Part shown: positions 1 through 9,536 of the stretch, piece after piece
Position numbering within the stretch: position 1 is the first letter of the stretch
Layout of the letters: each line of letters starts with the position of its first letter
Source of the DNA: Ignavibacteria bacterium RIFOXYB12_FULL_35_14
GTDB lineage: Bacteria > Bacteroidota > Ignavibacteria > Ignavibacteriales > Ignavibacteriaceae
Length of the DNA stretch: 35,400 nt
Assembly: GCA_001803045.1 (NCBI GenBank)
Contig: MHAR01000022.1
Location: forward strand, 1 to 35,400
Direction: 5' to 3'
Notes under the pieces: generated by a model
The model's input: the letters and a program-made list of their open reading frames with translations, nothing else
What the model was told of the DNA's origin: nothing
The model's database searches: none
Translations under genes and position numbers: made by a program

Positions 1-288
1 AATTGAGTCCCGATACAAATCGCTGACGCATCGAATCGGGATAATCGAACTATTCCGCCAGACCTGTCAGCCTTTGGCTGAGGCGGATAAAAATAGAATT
101 GAGTCCCGATACAAATCGCTGACGCATCGAATCGGGATAATCGAACTATTCCGCCAGACCTGTCAGCCTTTGGCTGAGGCGGATAAAAATGGAATTGAGT
201 CCCGATACAAAGCGTTTACGCATCGAATCGGGATAATCGAACTATTCCGCCAGATTTATCAGCCTTTGGCTGAGGCGAATTAAAATAG
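1..288. repeat. three tandem copies of a 96-bp repeat
   Basis: Units lie at 1-96, 97-192 and 193-288. The first two differ at one base; the third has diverged in three short patches (near offsets 20-25, 63-67 and 86-88). Each unit carries two inverted repeats: TCCCGAT...ATCGGGA with a loop of about 20 nt, and TCAGCC-TTT-GGCTGA nested inside CCGCC...GGCGG. The array touches the left edge, so more copies may lie outside. Because 96 is divisible by 3, one frame stays open from 74 to 283, but I see no reason to call it a gene. The function is unknown; it looks like an expanded intergenic palindromic element. Confidence 0.93.
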
Positions 289-411
289 CAATTTTATTTT
301 AAGATTTAAGCAATTATTAATCGAAATGATTAGGGTTATTAGGATAAGTTCGGGAACAAATTATTCTTAACTAATCATGAAAATTTATTTTAATGTGTAA
401 TAAAATTTGTG
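289..411. other. short AT-rich spacer after the repeat array
   Basis: No gene is seen. A weak AT-only stem (ATTTTA at 387-392, TAAAAT at 401-406, 8-nt loop) lies just past the stop of the minus-strand receptor gene. It could help end that transcript, but it is too weak to call a terminator. Confidence 0.4.
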
Positions 412-2850
412 TTAAAACTTATATCTAATTCCCAGAGAGGGGAGAATTGGCCAAAGGGGGACTTCCTCGGGAACAGGTTTTGAAAATCCTGGAGTTTTAT
501 ATTCATAGTTCTGGATATTTTTGAAATTGAAAACATTGCTTACATCGATAAAAACATTTAACGATGAGTTGGAAAAATTAAAAGCCTTACTGATTCTTAA
601 ATCAATCCTTTTATAAGCTGGCAAATGTGCTGAGTGAATTTGCTCAGACTTCCACTGCCAAGTGCCGTTATTTTGTACAGCAGTTCGTGGTGTATAAGGA
701 AAACCGCTTCCGTAATATCCTTTCAAAGCTAAGCTCCATGCTGCTCCTAAGTCCACACTGGAAATAAATGATAGAGTATGTCTTTGATCGGTATATCGTG
801 GATATTCTCCGATAACATCTGTAAATTTGTCTTCATTAGCAAATAATAAACCGTAACTAAGCCAGCAATAGAAGGTTGGAATGCTAAGCACGGTATATAT
901 ATCAATTCCTTTAGCAGAACCGGCAGCATCGTTGTAACCTGAATATGTTAATCTCTCGAATGTGCCGAAGAAAGAAGAAACTAGGTTTTGATAGTCTTTG
1001 TAATATCCTTCAATTTTCATTCTCAAAAAGTTATTTATATCATCAGACAAAAATATTGAATGCTCTAAACCGAATATATAATGAATAGCTAATTGCGATT
1101 GAGTATTAGTATCGGATGAAGCCGAAGATTTTAATTGACGATAGATGGGTGATTGATAATAATATCCCCAAGCTGCCCTTAAAGTTGTTCTATCCGTTAA
1201 ACTATATCCTGCACTTATCCGAGGACTAAAAGTCAAATCCTTATTTAATTTAAAATAATCCACTCTGCCGCCGATGTTAAGAGTCAGTTCATTATTCAAT
1301 TGAAATATATTCTCAAGATATGCATTGTACTTATATGATTTGACTTTGATCGGAACTTCTTCACTTAAATCACCTCGCGTAATAAGTGTATCGCTTTTTT
1401 CAATATTGGGATCGTCAAAATTATTTCTACGAATGTATGTATAAATATCATCTATAATTTGATTATATGTAATATCCTGGAAACTTAAACCTGAATTCAT
1501 TTCATATTTTGGAGTGAACTGATAAGCTAAATCTGATTTCAGTTCCAGTGTTTCTATCCTTAAAGTATCATACGTTAATCTTTCAGTGCGTATTCTATCA
1601 TAATAGTTATCAGCATTTGTGAGAATATCTATATCTTGATTTTCATCTCGCAGAAACAATCTATACTCATTGTCTGTTTGCTTGTAATAAGAAAGTTCGC
1701 CTTTAAGCAAAGATTTGCTCGATAAGGCATTTATACTCTGAATATCAAACAGGTTGCTAAAATAAGTTGCTTTGTAGTTTTCATTTTCAGTCTTTAATGA
1801 TTTGAATTCTGCATCTTGCCCTTGAAAGGATCCGATTACAGGTGAGGAAAAGTTTCGTCTGGTTGGTTCATAACTAAAATCATCACCGGCATGAATAAAT
1901 TCGAATAAAATTTTATTTGATGGTGAAAAATTATAAGACAGCACACCTTGAACATCATAGAATGAAGGTTTAACGGATGAGATATCTTCATAGTCTATCA
2001 TTTTAAGAATATATTCTAAATAGCTTTTTCGGATTCCCAAAATAAACGAGCTGTTTTCTGTGATTGGTCCTTCAAAATATCCGTCAAGATACGCTAAGCT
2101 TAGAGAAGCAGCACCGGTGTACTTTTTCTTGTTTCCTTCGCGGTATTGAATATTAAGAACGGAACTCATCTTATCGCCGTATCTTGCACTGAATCCTCCG
2201 GTAATCAAATCAACTTTTTGAATCAGGTCGACATTAAATATTCCAACGCTTGCATTGGCTGCTTCCTTAATATGAAAAGGTTCATAAACTGTAGCGTTGT
2301 TTACTAAAACTAAATTCTCATCTTGATTTCCACCTCTTACATTAAAATCTGCTTTAAACTCATTGTTAACAGTAATTCCGGGAAGAGCTTGGACCGATCT
2401 TAAAATGTCAGGCATTCCTGCCGATATTTCGCGGATTCTTTCACTTTGCATTGATAAGCTGCTGATTTCAGATAATTCCGTCTGCTTATTTGTGTTTGAA
2501 TAAACCGTCACCTCCTGCAGAAAAATATTAATTGGTAAGAGACTGAATACATTTTCTTCAGTATCATTAAAGTTCTCTAAATCTATTATTCGACTTTTAT
2601 AACCTACATAACTTATGACTAGACTATTTGCGTTGATAGAGTTTGTCAAACTAAAATTACCATTAATGTCCGACGAAATTCCGACTTCAGAATTAAGAAA
2701 TGTTATATTTGCATATGGCAGAGGATCAAAGGTTTGGCCATCAATTACCTTCCCTAAAATTGTTTTATCCTTTACCTGTGAAAAAACCGAAGTGATTACA
2801 ATGAAAAGAGAAGAAGTGATGACAAGTATAAAAACTTTAATTTTTGGCAA
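412..2850 (-). CDS. TonB-dependent outer-membrane receptor with carboxypeptidase-like N-terminal domain
   Basis: The 812-residue protein has a signal peptide (about residues 1-25, ending in VFSQ). It continues with a carboxypeptidase-D regulatory-like beta-sandwich (about 31-115, GKVIDGQTFDPLPYANI...GISSDINGNFSL), a plug domain (about 130-235, with VQALPGI, FNVRGGNQDEN and GGFSARYGDKMSSVL) and a long beta-barrel ending in the typical aromatic C-terminus RYKF. The family imports or senses large ligands across the outer membrane using TonB energy. The ligand cannot be read from sequence; no SusD partner is adjacent and the gene stands alone. The start is an apparent TTG at 2850-2848: no in-frame ATG lies between it and the upstream stop, it is preceded by AGGA at good spacing, and it opens the signal peptide. 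Confidence 0.9.
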   Translation of the reverse strand: MPKIKVFILVITSSLFIVITSVFSQVKDKTILGKVIDGQTFDPLPYANITFLNSEVGISSDINGNFSLTNSINANSLVISYVGYKSRIIDLENFNDTEENVFSLLPINIFLQEVTVYSNTNKQTELSEISSLSMQSERIREISAGMPDILRSVQALPGITVNNEFKADFNVRGGNQDENLVLVNNATVYEPFHIKEAANASVGIFNVDLIQKVDLITGGFSARYGDKMSSVLNIQYREGNKKKYTGAASLSLAYLDGYFEGPITENSSFILGIRKSYLEYILKMIDYEDISSVKPSFYDVQGVLSYNFSPSNKILFEFIHAGDDFSYEPTRRNFSSPVIGSFQGQDAEFKSLKTENENYKATYFSNLFDIQSINALSSKSLLKGELSYYKQTDNEYRLFLRDENQDIDILTNADNYYDRIRTERLTYDTLRIETLELKSDLAYQFTPKYEMNSGLSFQDITYNQIIDDIYTYIRRNNFDDPNIEKSDTLITRGDLSEEVPIKVKSYKYNAYLENIFQLNNELTLNIGGRVDYFKLNKDLTFSPRISAGYSLTDRTTLRAAWGYYYQSPIYRQLKSSASSDTNTQSQLAIHYIFGLEHSIFLSDDINNFLRMKIEGYYKDYQNLVSSFFGTFERLTYSGYNDAAGSAKGIDIYTVLSIPTFYCWLSYGLLFANEDKFTDVIGEYPRYTDQRHTLSFISSVDLGAAWSLALKGYYGSGFPYTPRTAVQNNGTWQWKSEQIHSAHLPAYKRIDLRISKAFNFSNSSLNVFIDVSNVFNFKNIQNYEYKTPGFSKPVPEEVPLWPILPSLGIRYKF

Positions 2851-2856
2851 GCACTG

Positions 2857-2860
2857 TCCT
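2857..2860 (-). promoter_or_regulatory. Shine-Dalgarno AGGA supporting a TTG start
   Basis: AGGA lies 6 nt before the TTG at 2850. The next in-frame upstream stop is close, no ATG is available, and the first Met inside the protein falls after the signal peptide. The site therefore decides the start. Confidence 0.5.
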
Positions 2861-3344
2861 AAAATACTATTATAAAAAAATATAGGAGATCATAATCAAT
2901 TTAAATGCTAAAAATTTTATTCTAAATAACAAAAATTAAATCAATCCTTAAATAAAGTAGGATAATAATTTTAATCTCAAAGGGACTGCAGCTCTTATTT
3001 GTTTACTTCTTGCTTGTTTAAGTATAAATCAAAAGTGAAAAAAATAATGTATGGCTAAAAGAAACGCATGCATCAACAATTTTTAGGTAACGATAAAAAT
3101 AAATCGCTATTGAGAAAATCATACTCAAAAGTATTAGAAAAGTTGCTGCGTGAATATATAACTACTAATACATATCTCTAAATATTTTGAAAGAATTTAT
3201 TTCGAGATACCTTATTGATAAAATTAAAATTGATTGATATGTTATAAATACAACTTTAGATATTAGAACACCGTTAAATCTGAATTGTGATATTAAATAA
3301 TTCTTACCTGTCAATGCTTGATAACACAAATTTATTTTGTTAAT

Positions 3345-3369
3345 ATAAACTATGATATTATCAGTTTAT
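3345..3369. repeat. hairpin with 11-bp arms upstream of M4 peptidase gene
   Basis: The left arm is ATAAACT-(AT)-GATA and the right arm TATCAGTTTAT. They pair fully except for a 2-nt bulge, with a single T as the centre. The hairpin sits about 120 bp upstream of the peptidase start. It could be a regulator site or a transcript hairpin, but the low GC makes chance plausible. Confidence 0.4.
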
Positions 3370-3487
3370 AATGAACTCTCGATTTAGTATCGCTTCGGTT
3401 TCCCGCTTGCGTTCTAAGCCGAATTAATCTTGAGCCATAATTAATCATTTATATTAAAATTTAGTAATACAAAAATATGAGGTACAA

Positions 3488-6400
3488 ATGTTCAGTAGTT
3501 TCTTAATTGGTATTTTATCACTATCATTATTTGCATTCGCTTTTTCCGAAATACAGGCGCAGCAACTGGATGAACGATTATATAATACTGCTTTCAAGGA
3601 TGCACGCTTGATATTTGATAAGAGTGGTGAAGCAGCTATTGATATTCAATTGAAAAAGGACAGCGGTATTCCTGTCGAATTATTTTTCAGCGAGTACGGC
3701 AAGGCATTTAATCTATCAAAAGATAATGAATTGAAATCGTTTCAGGTCAGCAAGGATGATCTCGGACAAACAAACCATCGTTACAAACAATTTTATAAGG
3801 GAATAGAATTGGCGGAAGTTCAATATATCCTTCATGAAAAAAACGGACAAGTAATTCATGCCAATGGAAAACTTATCCATGGACTCGAAATGGATGTGAC
3901 TCCAACACTTACGGAAAACGAAGCTCTTCAATATGCCTTAGCAAACATTAACGCTGAATCTTATATGTGGGAAAATAAAAAAAACGAAGCCCATCTAAAA
4001 AAAGAGCTAAATGATCCATCTGCAACAATGTTCCCCAAAGGTCAGTTGATGTTAAGTGCGAAAAATTTCGATCTGAAGAAAGAAAATTTTCATTTGGTTT
4101 ATAGGTTCGACATTTATGCTGAAAAACCAATTGATAGATACTATATTGATGTTGATGCAAACACTGGCGAAATAATTAATAAAATTTCTAGAATTCGCTC
4201 CGGTGATGTTCCCGGGCAAGGAACATCTTTTTATAATGGAGTTGTACCATTAACGGTTGCGGATACTGCCTTATCATTAAATCCACCGAGCAGATGGCAT
4301 GTGGATTCATGGATGGCTTATGAAAGTGGAGCGAGTTGGTGGGTCGCAGATCCATCGCTTGGAAACCAGGGAGGTTATGATAATGGCTGGTACGAAGCGC
4401 TTGATACAGATCCTGTTTTGTTAACCGGTACTGATTTAAAATTACAATTTGTACACCGGTACAGTGTAGAGACTCCTGGCGGAGAACCTTCTGGCTATAA
4501 TGCATGGGATGGAATGAATGTTAGAATTTCGAGTGACGGCGGCAATACATGGCAAGTATTACTAAATCCAACCCCCTCTTATACGAACACCAGCCTGTAT
4601 AGTTTTGGGGAGCAGCATGGTGAAGGACCGGGAATTCCTGGTTGGACAGGAGTGCTGAATTCCTGGACGAATGTTATTTTCGATTTATCTGCTTACACAG
4701 GGCAAACCATAAAAATAAGATTTGCATTTGCCTCTGATCCGGGTCTTTCGACTAACGACGGAGCCCCTAATTTATTTGGTTGGCAGATAGACAATATTGT
4801 TATATCAAATTCATCAAATACGTTGTATAGCAACAATGGGGTAGCTAGTGGAGTAACATTGGTAAATCTTGTAAAAGAAGCAGCTTTTATTGAAGGTAAT
4901 TATCGATTACGACAGTATGGTCGTGGCGGGGGAATTGCAACCTATGATGCAAAATATGGCACTTCTTATTTTTTGTCAACCGATTTTGTTGATGACGATA
5001 CAAATTTTGATTCAAATTATGGTAAAGTAGGTGTGAGTGTACATTGGGCTTTAGAGCATACATATGATTATTTTCTAAATGTTCTTAACCGAAATAGTTT
5101 TGACGATAATGCTGGAAAACTAATTGCTTATGCTCACTATGATAGTGCATGGTTCAATGCTAGTTGGGATGGAAGTAGAATGAGATTTGGAGATGGAACT
5201 TCAAACGGTACTCCTTTAGTTTCCATCGATATTGTTTCACATGAGATGACTCATGGTGTTACGGATTACACTGCGAATTTGATTTATCAGAATGAACATG
5301 GAGCGCTAAATGAATCGTTCAGTGATGTATTCGGTACAGCGGTAGAATTTAGAGCATTAGGTCCTTCAGCAAACTGGTTTATAGGTGAAGGAGGAGCTAG
5401 ACTGCGTTCAATGTCCAATCCAAAGCAGTATGGTCAGCCCAATACGTATCATGGTCAAAACTGGTATTATGGCACCAGCGATGGTGGTGGTGTTCACACT
5501 AACAGTGGAGTACAAAATTATTGGTATTATTTACTAAGCGAAGGAGGTAACGGCGTTAATGATAACGGTTATGCATATTCTGTAACAGGAATAGGTCTAG
5601 ATGCCGCCTCAAAGATTGCATATAGAAATTTAGCAAACTATTTAATACCAACTTCTGAATATGATGATACACGTTTAGGTTCTATGTATGCTGCTCAGGA
5701 TCTTTTTGGAGAAAATTCTATTCAGTTCCAATCAGTTGTTGATGCATGGGATGCGGTTGGAGTAATGAAACCAAGCTTAGTACCCACTGTTGGCATTGAA
5801 GCGGATACAGTTAAATTTTTTGCAGAAGCTCAGTTCAGTTCTGACACAGTTGATGTCTCAATTTTTAATTATGGGTTACAAGCTTTAAATATCAGTGCGA
5901 TTGACTTAACAGGTTCTGATTTTCAAATTCTTTCAAGTCTTAGCTTTCCAATTAATTTGAACTATGATGAATCGGTTTTGGTTAAGGTAATTTTTGTTCC
6001 AACGCAGCAGGGAGAAGTGCTTGGTACTCTGATGATAGCGAGTAATGATCCTGCTAACCCGAACAAGAGCTTAATATTAAAAGGTGATGGTTTTACAGTT
6101 CATCCGGCTCAAGATGGACAAATTTATGCATTAACATATCAAACTAACAGTGCTTTTCTAACACTTAATCCAAATAATGGAGCTGGAACTAATATAGGAT
6201 TAACCGGTTTTACAAGAATTTATGGTATAACAGTTAGACCTTCAAATGGACAAATCTATACAACTCTGGTTACTTCAGGCATCACACCTTTACTCAAAGT
6301 TGATTCTGAAACAGGAAATGCTTATGAAGTGGTCAATCTTCCATTGGCTAATATTAGAGCAATAGCTTTTGACACCAATGATGATCTGTACGGTGCCTCT

Positions 6401-7072
6401 TATGGCGGGGATCTTTATCGTATTGATTTAGTGAATGGAAACCTCACTTTAATAGGTGCTACCGGAATTTCAACTCTTTCAAGTTTAGCGGTAAATCCAG
6501 TTGACGGTCAATTATGGGCTACACCATTAGGAGGTGCAATTTATAAAATCAACAAGGCAGATGCTTCTGCAACTCTTGTTGGTAACACCGGGTTTTCACA
6601 AACACCTTCTATCGCATTCGATTCGGAAGGTAAGTTTTTCGGGACAATAAATTTTGCATCCAATAAAATAAGTGAGCTGATTAGTATAGATAAATTAAAT
6701 GGAACCGGAACAGTCATAGGCTCAACAGGATTTTCATTAGTATCCGGGATTGTAATGAAGGGAACAGTTGTCGTTGGTATTAAAGAAAATCAAGTTCATC
6801 AGACACCGATTGATTACGCCTTAAAACAGAATTACCCTAACCCTTTCAATGCAACAACAAATATTACTTATTCATTACCAAGAGCATCTAAAGTTATCTT
6901 AAAGGTTTATGACATTATTGGTAATGAGATACTGACACTGGTTGATGGAGAAAAAGAAGCCGGTGTGTACGATGTTGTATTAAATGAAGCAAATCTTCCC
7001 AGCGGAGTTTATCTCTATAAAATAACTGCCGGAGATTTTATTTCAACAAAAAAAATGATTCTCCTGAAGTAA
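3488..7072 (+). CDS. secreted M4 (thermolysin-type) metallopeptidase with inserted domain, beta-propeller and T9SS sorting tail
   Basis: The protein has 1194 residues. In order: signal peptide (1-25, EIQAQ), FTP-like propeptide (about 85-131), PepSY-like segment (about 143-233), and an M4 catalytic domain starting near 241 (GQGTSFYNG). That domain is interrupted at about 262-442 by a jelly-roll/MAM-like module (SSDGGNTW, FGWQIDNI) and resumes near 455 (NYRLRQYGRG). Zinc and catalytic residues are complete: HEMTH at 585-589, Glu609 in NESFSD, His670 in GVHTNSG. A Hydin/choice-of-anchor-D-like Ig domain follows (about 765-865), then beta-propeller-like repeats (about 870-1095) and a T9SS C-terminal domain (about 1105-1194, NYPNPFNATTNITYSLP). 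Role: extracellular protein degradation after autoprocessing, with export by T9SS and probable surface attachment. GAGGT lies 5 nt before the ATG at 3488; the ATG at 3477 is in another frame and stops at once. Confidence 0.93.
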   Translation: MFSSFLIGILSLSLFAFAFSEIQAQQLDERLYNTAFKDARLIFDKSGEAAIDIQLKKDSGIPVELFFSEYGKAFNLSKDNELKSFQVSKDDLGQTNHRYKQFYKGIELAEVQYILHEKNGQVIHANGKLIHGLEMDVTPTLTENEALQYALANINAESYMWENKKNEAHLKKELNDPSATMFPKGQLMLSAKNFDLKKENFHLVYRFDIYAEKPIDRYYIDVDANTGEIINKISRIRSGDVPGQGTSFYNGVVPLTVADTALSLNPPSRWHVDSWMAYESGASWWVADPSLGNQGGYDNGWYEALDTDPVLLTGTDLKLQFVHRYSVETPGGEPSGYNAWDGMNVRISSDGGNTWQVLLNPTPSYTNTSLYSFGEQHGEGPGIPGWTGVLNSWTNVIFDLSAYTGQTIKIRFAFASDPGLSTNDGAPNLFGWQIDNIVISNSSNTLYSNNGVASGVTLVNLVKEAAFIEGNYRLRQYGRGGGIATYDAKYGTSYFLSTDFVDDDTNFDSNYGKVGVSVHWALEHTYDYFLNVLNRNSFDDNAGKLIAYAHYDSAWFNASWDGSRMRFGDGTSNGTPLVSIDIVSHEMTHGVTDYTANLIYQNEHGALNESFSDVFGTAVEFRALGPSANWFIGEGGARLRSMSNPKQYGQPNTYHGQNWYYGTSDGGGVHTNSGVQNYWYYLLSEGGNGVNDNGYAYSVTGIGLDAASKIAYRNLANYLIPTSEYDDTRLGSMYAAQDLFGENSIQFQSVVDAWDAVGVMKPSLVPTVGIEADTVKFFAEAQFSSDTVDVSIFNYGLQALNISAIDLTGSDFQILSSLSFPINLNYDESVLVKVIFVPTQQGEVLGTLMIASNDPANPNKSLILKGDGFTVHPAQDGQIYALTYQTNSAFLTLNPNNGAGTNIGLTGFTRIYGITVRPSNGQIYTTLVTSGITPLLKVDSETGNAYEVVNLPLANIRAIAFDTNDDLYGASYGGDLYRIDLVNGNLTLIGATGISTLSSLAVNPVDGQLWATPLGGAIYKINKADASATLVGNTGFSQTPSIAFDSEGKFFGTINFASNKISELISIDKLNGTGTVIGSTGFSLVSGIVMKGTVVVGIKENQVHQTPIDYALKQNYPNPFNATTNITYSLPRASKVILKVYDIIGNEILTLVDGEKEAGVYDVVLNEANLPSGVYLYKITAGDFISTKKMILLK

Positions 7073-7146
7073 ATTGACATTAATCTGAAAATTTAATATT
7101 GTTGTATCAGCCTCCACTCCTTAGGGAGTAGAGAAATTGATATAGT

Positions 7147-7184
7147 TGCCTGCGCCTTTCCCCCCTTTGGCGCGGGCATTTTTT
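7147..7184 (+). terminator. rho-independent terminator after M4 peptidase gene
   Basis: The stem TGCCTGCGCC / GGCGCGGGCA has 10 bp with one G-T pair and a 12-nt loop. It is followed directly by TTTTTT, 75 bp after the stop codon. It is the clearest intrinsic terminator in the window. Confidence 0.85.
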
Positions 7185-7220
7185 ATTCCTGATAAACCTA
7201 TCAATCATAGTTGTTATACG

Positions 7221-7238
7221 TTTTGGTTCAGGCCAAAA
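7221..7238. repeat. small hairpin TTTTGG/CCAAAA downstream of the M28 gene
   Basis: Six-bp arms with a 6-nt loop lie about 60 bp beyond the minus-strand M28 stop. There is no T-run on the minus strand, so it is only a weak candidate for a transcript end. Confidence 0.3.
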
Positions 7239-7297
7239 ATAGTTTTAAGCAAATAAAGTGATTAGTTTCCATCTGGCGGAAGCGAAAGTAACCTTTA

Positions 7298-8839
7298 TTA
7301 TTTCCCCTTGTCTACAATCAATCTATGATCAAGATTAGCTAATGTTTGGACTATACCATAAACAAGCTGCGCAGTTTTTTTAATTTTATTAAAATTAATT
7401 TTTTCATAGTCATCTGTGGGTTTGTGATAATCCTCATTCATGTTATCTGTAAAAAAAACTATTGGTATTCCATGTTTAGCATAATTGTAATGATCGCTCC
7501 TATAATAAATTTTTTCAGGATCATTCGGATTGTCAAATTTATAGTTGAGGACAAAATTAGCGGTTTCATTATTTACAGATTCAACAATTTGTTTTAATTG
7601 GCTGCTAAGTTTATCCGAACCTACCGAATAAAGGGTATCAATGTGTTCACGTCCAACCATATCAATATTCACCTGGGCGATTATATTATTAATGGTAACA
7701 AAATTATCTGTGAAGTATTTTGAACCGAGGAGTCCTTTCTCTTCAGCAGAATGAAAAACAACAAGAACAGATCTTTTATTATTTTTTTCTTTTGCAAAAG
7801 TTCTGGCAACCTCCATAACAGCCGCTGTACCTGAAGCATCGTCATCCGCACCATTAAAAACTTTTCCGTCAACAATCCCTTCATGGTCATAGTGCGCGCC
7901 AATGGCTATATATTCGTTTCTTAGTTTTGGATCATCTCCCTGAATTACACCAACAACATTATATGAAGTTCGTGTTTCTTCACTTTGCTTCATTGAAAGG
8001 CTCAGGTTTCCGGAAAGTCCGAATGAGTCAACTCTTCCGTTATTAGAAAAATTTTCAAATATCTCGTGATAGATATCTTTCTTTGAGTGGAACAACCGGC
8101 TTAATACTGTTTGATTTAACAGATAAAAGAAGGAGGTATTATTCTGTCCATCACTTGAATCAGGCAAATTAAATTTAGGTTTTGTAGAATATTGCTTTAA
8201 AAATGGCCAAAAATTTTCAGTCTTGTCATCAGCTATAAAAAAACATCCTAATGCACCATTCTCTTTGGCGATAGACATTTTATAATCATATTTCGAATAT
8301 TTTGTTTTATTATGCCCATCAAAAAAAAGTGAATCGTTACTTTGAGGTTCACCATCGAGTATTAAAACATATTTATCGGTAACGTCGATTCCTTCATAAT
8401 TATCATATTTATATTCCGGGGCACTAATTCCAAAACCGGCAAATATAAACAAGGCAGTATCTTCGTTTAGTTTTTTTATTTTGCCCCTAAATATAAAATC
8501 TTCTCCATAACTTAATTTAGTTTCTCCACTGTCAGTGGCAAATATCATTTTACTCAATGTATCTACTTCGGTAACTATTAAATTAAATGGTTGTAAATAT
8601 GACGAATCTCCAAAGAACGGTTTAATCCCATATTTTTTTAACTCTGTGGTAATATATAGCGAAGCTAATTTTTCACCTCTTGTAGTTGCTTCTCTCCCTT
8701 CAAGTTCGTCCGATGCTAAAAATTTCAAGCTTGCCCGAATGTGGTTTATGTCAATCAACTCGGCTTCATTGCTGCTAAATCTTGAGGATGCGCACCCACA
8801 CAGATAAAAAATAGAAATAACAAAAATGATCTTTTTCAT
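7298..8839 (-). CDS. M28-family aminopeptidase, lipoprotein, with PA-like insert
   Basis: From the ATG at 8839 the protein has 513 residues and opens with MKKIIFVISIFYLCGC, a lipoprotein signal (lipobox LCGC). The frame extends 24 codons further upstream, but that stretch would bury the signal, so I prefer the internal start; no good Shine-Dalgarno is visible. A protease-associated-type segment (about residues 125-210, GFGISAPEYKYDNYEGIDV) precedes the M28 domain. Its two-zinc set is intact: HYD at 316-318, GADDDASG at about 330-337, the catalytic pair EE at 366-367 (HSAEEKG), Asp393 in NIDMVG and His450 in SDHYNY. Family role: removal of N-terminal residues from peptides, here outside the inner membrane, possibly complementing the neighbouring secreted endopeptidase. 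Confidence 0.9.
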   Translation of the reverse strand: MKKIIFVISIFYLCGCASSRFSSNEAELIDINHIRASLKFLASDELEGREATTRGEKLASLYITTELKKYGIKPFFGDSSYLQPFNLIVTEVDTLSKMIFATDSGETKLSYGEDFIFRGKIKKLNEDTALFIFAGFGISAPEYKYDNYEGIDVTDKYVLILDGEPQSNDSLFFDGHNKTKYSKYDYKMSIAKENGALGCFFIADDKTENFWPFLKQYSTKPKFNLPDSSDGQNNTSFFYLLNQTVLSRLFHSKKDIYHEIFENFSNNGRVDSFGLSGNLSLSMKQSEETRTSYNVVGVIQGDDPKLRNEYIAIGAHYDHEGIVDGKVFNGADDDASGTAAVMEVARTFAKEKNNKRSVLVVFHSAEEKGLLGSKYFTDNFVTINNIIAQVNIDMVGREHIDTLYSVGSDKLSSQLKQIVESVNNETANFVLNYKFDNPNDPEKIYYRSDHYNYAKHGIPIVFFTDNMNEDYHKPTDDYEKINFNKIKKTAQLVYGIVQTLANLDHRLIVDKGK

Positions 8840-9046
8840 GTATATAACTTTAATAATTATAAGGTAGAGTGATAATAAATATTTTTCAGAAGGAATATAT
8901 CTAAAAGTCATTAAAATATTTCTTTAATTTTAAATTTTTTCTCATGTCTGTATAAAATAAATCTGATTTTTTATTAGAATTTTATACATCATGGTACAAG
9001 TATGAGAAATGAGCTAATAAGGTTTTATTTCACCAGGGTATATGTG

Positions 9047-9116
9047 GTTACTAAGGTATTAAAAAAAAGAATATGCCCCTTTGGATTGAATATCTAAAGT
9101 TGTAAACCTTAGTAAC
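9047..9116. repeat. inverted repeat, 11-bp perfect arms
   Basis: GTTACTAAGGT at 9047-9057 pairs perfectly with ACCTTAGTAAC at 9106-9116 across 48 bp. Outside it, AATAAGGT (near 9015) and ACCTTATC (near 9141) form a looser second pair. This could be a structured RNA, a double operator or a decayed mobile element. Confidence 0.5.
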
Positions 9117-9498
9117 AGACTAAGATAAATCGCATTGACCTTATCAGTTTATTAAAAAAATAAAAAAACAGGTATAATCGTTTATTAAGAAACTCCTTCA
9201 AATCTCATGAATATTTTGGGTAAAGTAATAGAGAAAAGAAAATATTTTAATAGGAGATAGAAATTCGAAATTGATAAGAACTATTCGACACGATCTGATT
9301 TTCAATTTTTTTCTTAGTATTAAATTTATATTGGACAGTTGTGTTTTTTTTCTAAGAATTATTCGCATTACAATAATTCAGTTTGTAAATCCTCAATAAT
9401 TTAACGCTTGAATTCTAAGTTGGAGTGAATGTCGCTTGATGTAGGAAACCATTCAATATTAGTTTACATTTAAATTTAGGTTGACAAAGTTCCTCTTT

Positions 9499-9506
9499 TA
9501 ATTTTG
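9499..9506 (+). promoter_or_regulatory. candidate Bacteroidota -7 element TAATTTTG
   Basis: It matches the TAnnTTTG form known for Bacteroidota sigma factors, 30 bp before the YdjC-like gene. A TTGACA begins at 9481, but the 15-nt gap from TTG is shorter than usual, so this is tentative. Confidence 0.3.
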
Positions 9507-9536
9507 CTATTTTAGAATTAAGAAAAAGGAAGCTTT

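Larger units (their letters stand above)
2851..3487. other. 637-bp divergent AT-rich intergenic region
   Basis: The region lies between the divergent receptor and M4 peptidase genes and should hold both promoters. No gene is supported. It contains TATAAT on the minus strand (2869-2874, very close to the receptor start), a bulged hairpin at 3345-3369, and a small GC-richer island at about 3390-3421 that stands out from the AT-rich flanks. I could not assign promoters with confidence. Confidence 0.5.
8840..9536. other. 697-bp AT-rich divergent intergenic region
   Basis: No gene, tRNA or transposon remnant is recognisable. The region lies between divergent genes and contains nested inverted repeats (see 9047-9116) and a candidate Bacteroidota -7 element near the right end. 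Confidence 0.5.

Noticed and set aside
74-283. Open frame of 69 codons across the tandem repeats
   Set aside because: It stays open only because the 96-bp unit is a multiple of three. It has no ribosome site and merely repeats the same 32 residues.
4188-4505. 105-codon minus-strand open frame inside the M4 peptidase gene, and similar antisense frames elsewhere
   Set aside because: These are shadows of confidently assigned genes with no start signals or recognisable protein character.
8840-8911. 24-codon N-terminal extension of the M28 aminopeptidase
   Set aside because: The internal ATG opens a clean lipoprotein signal; the extension would place it internally.
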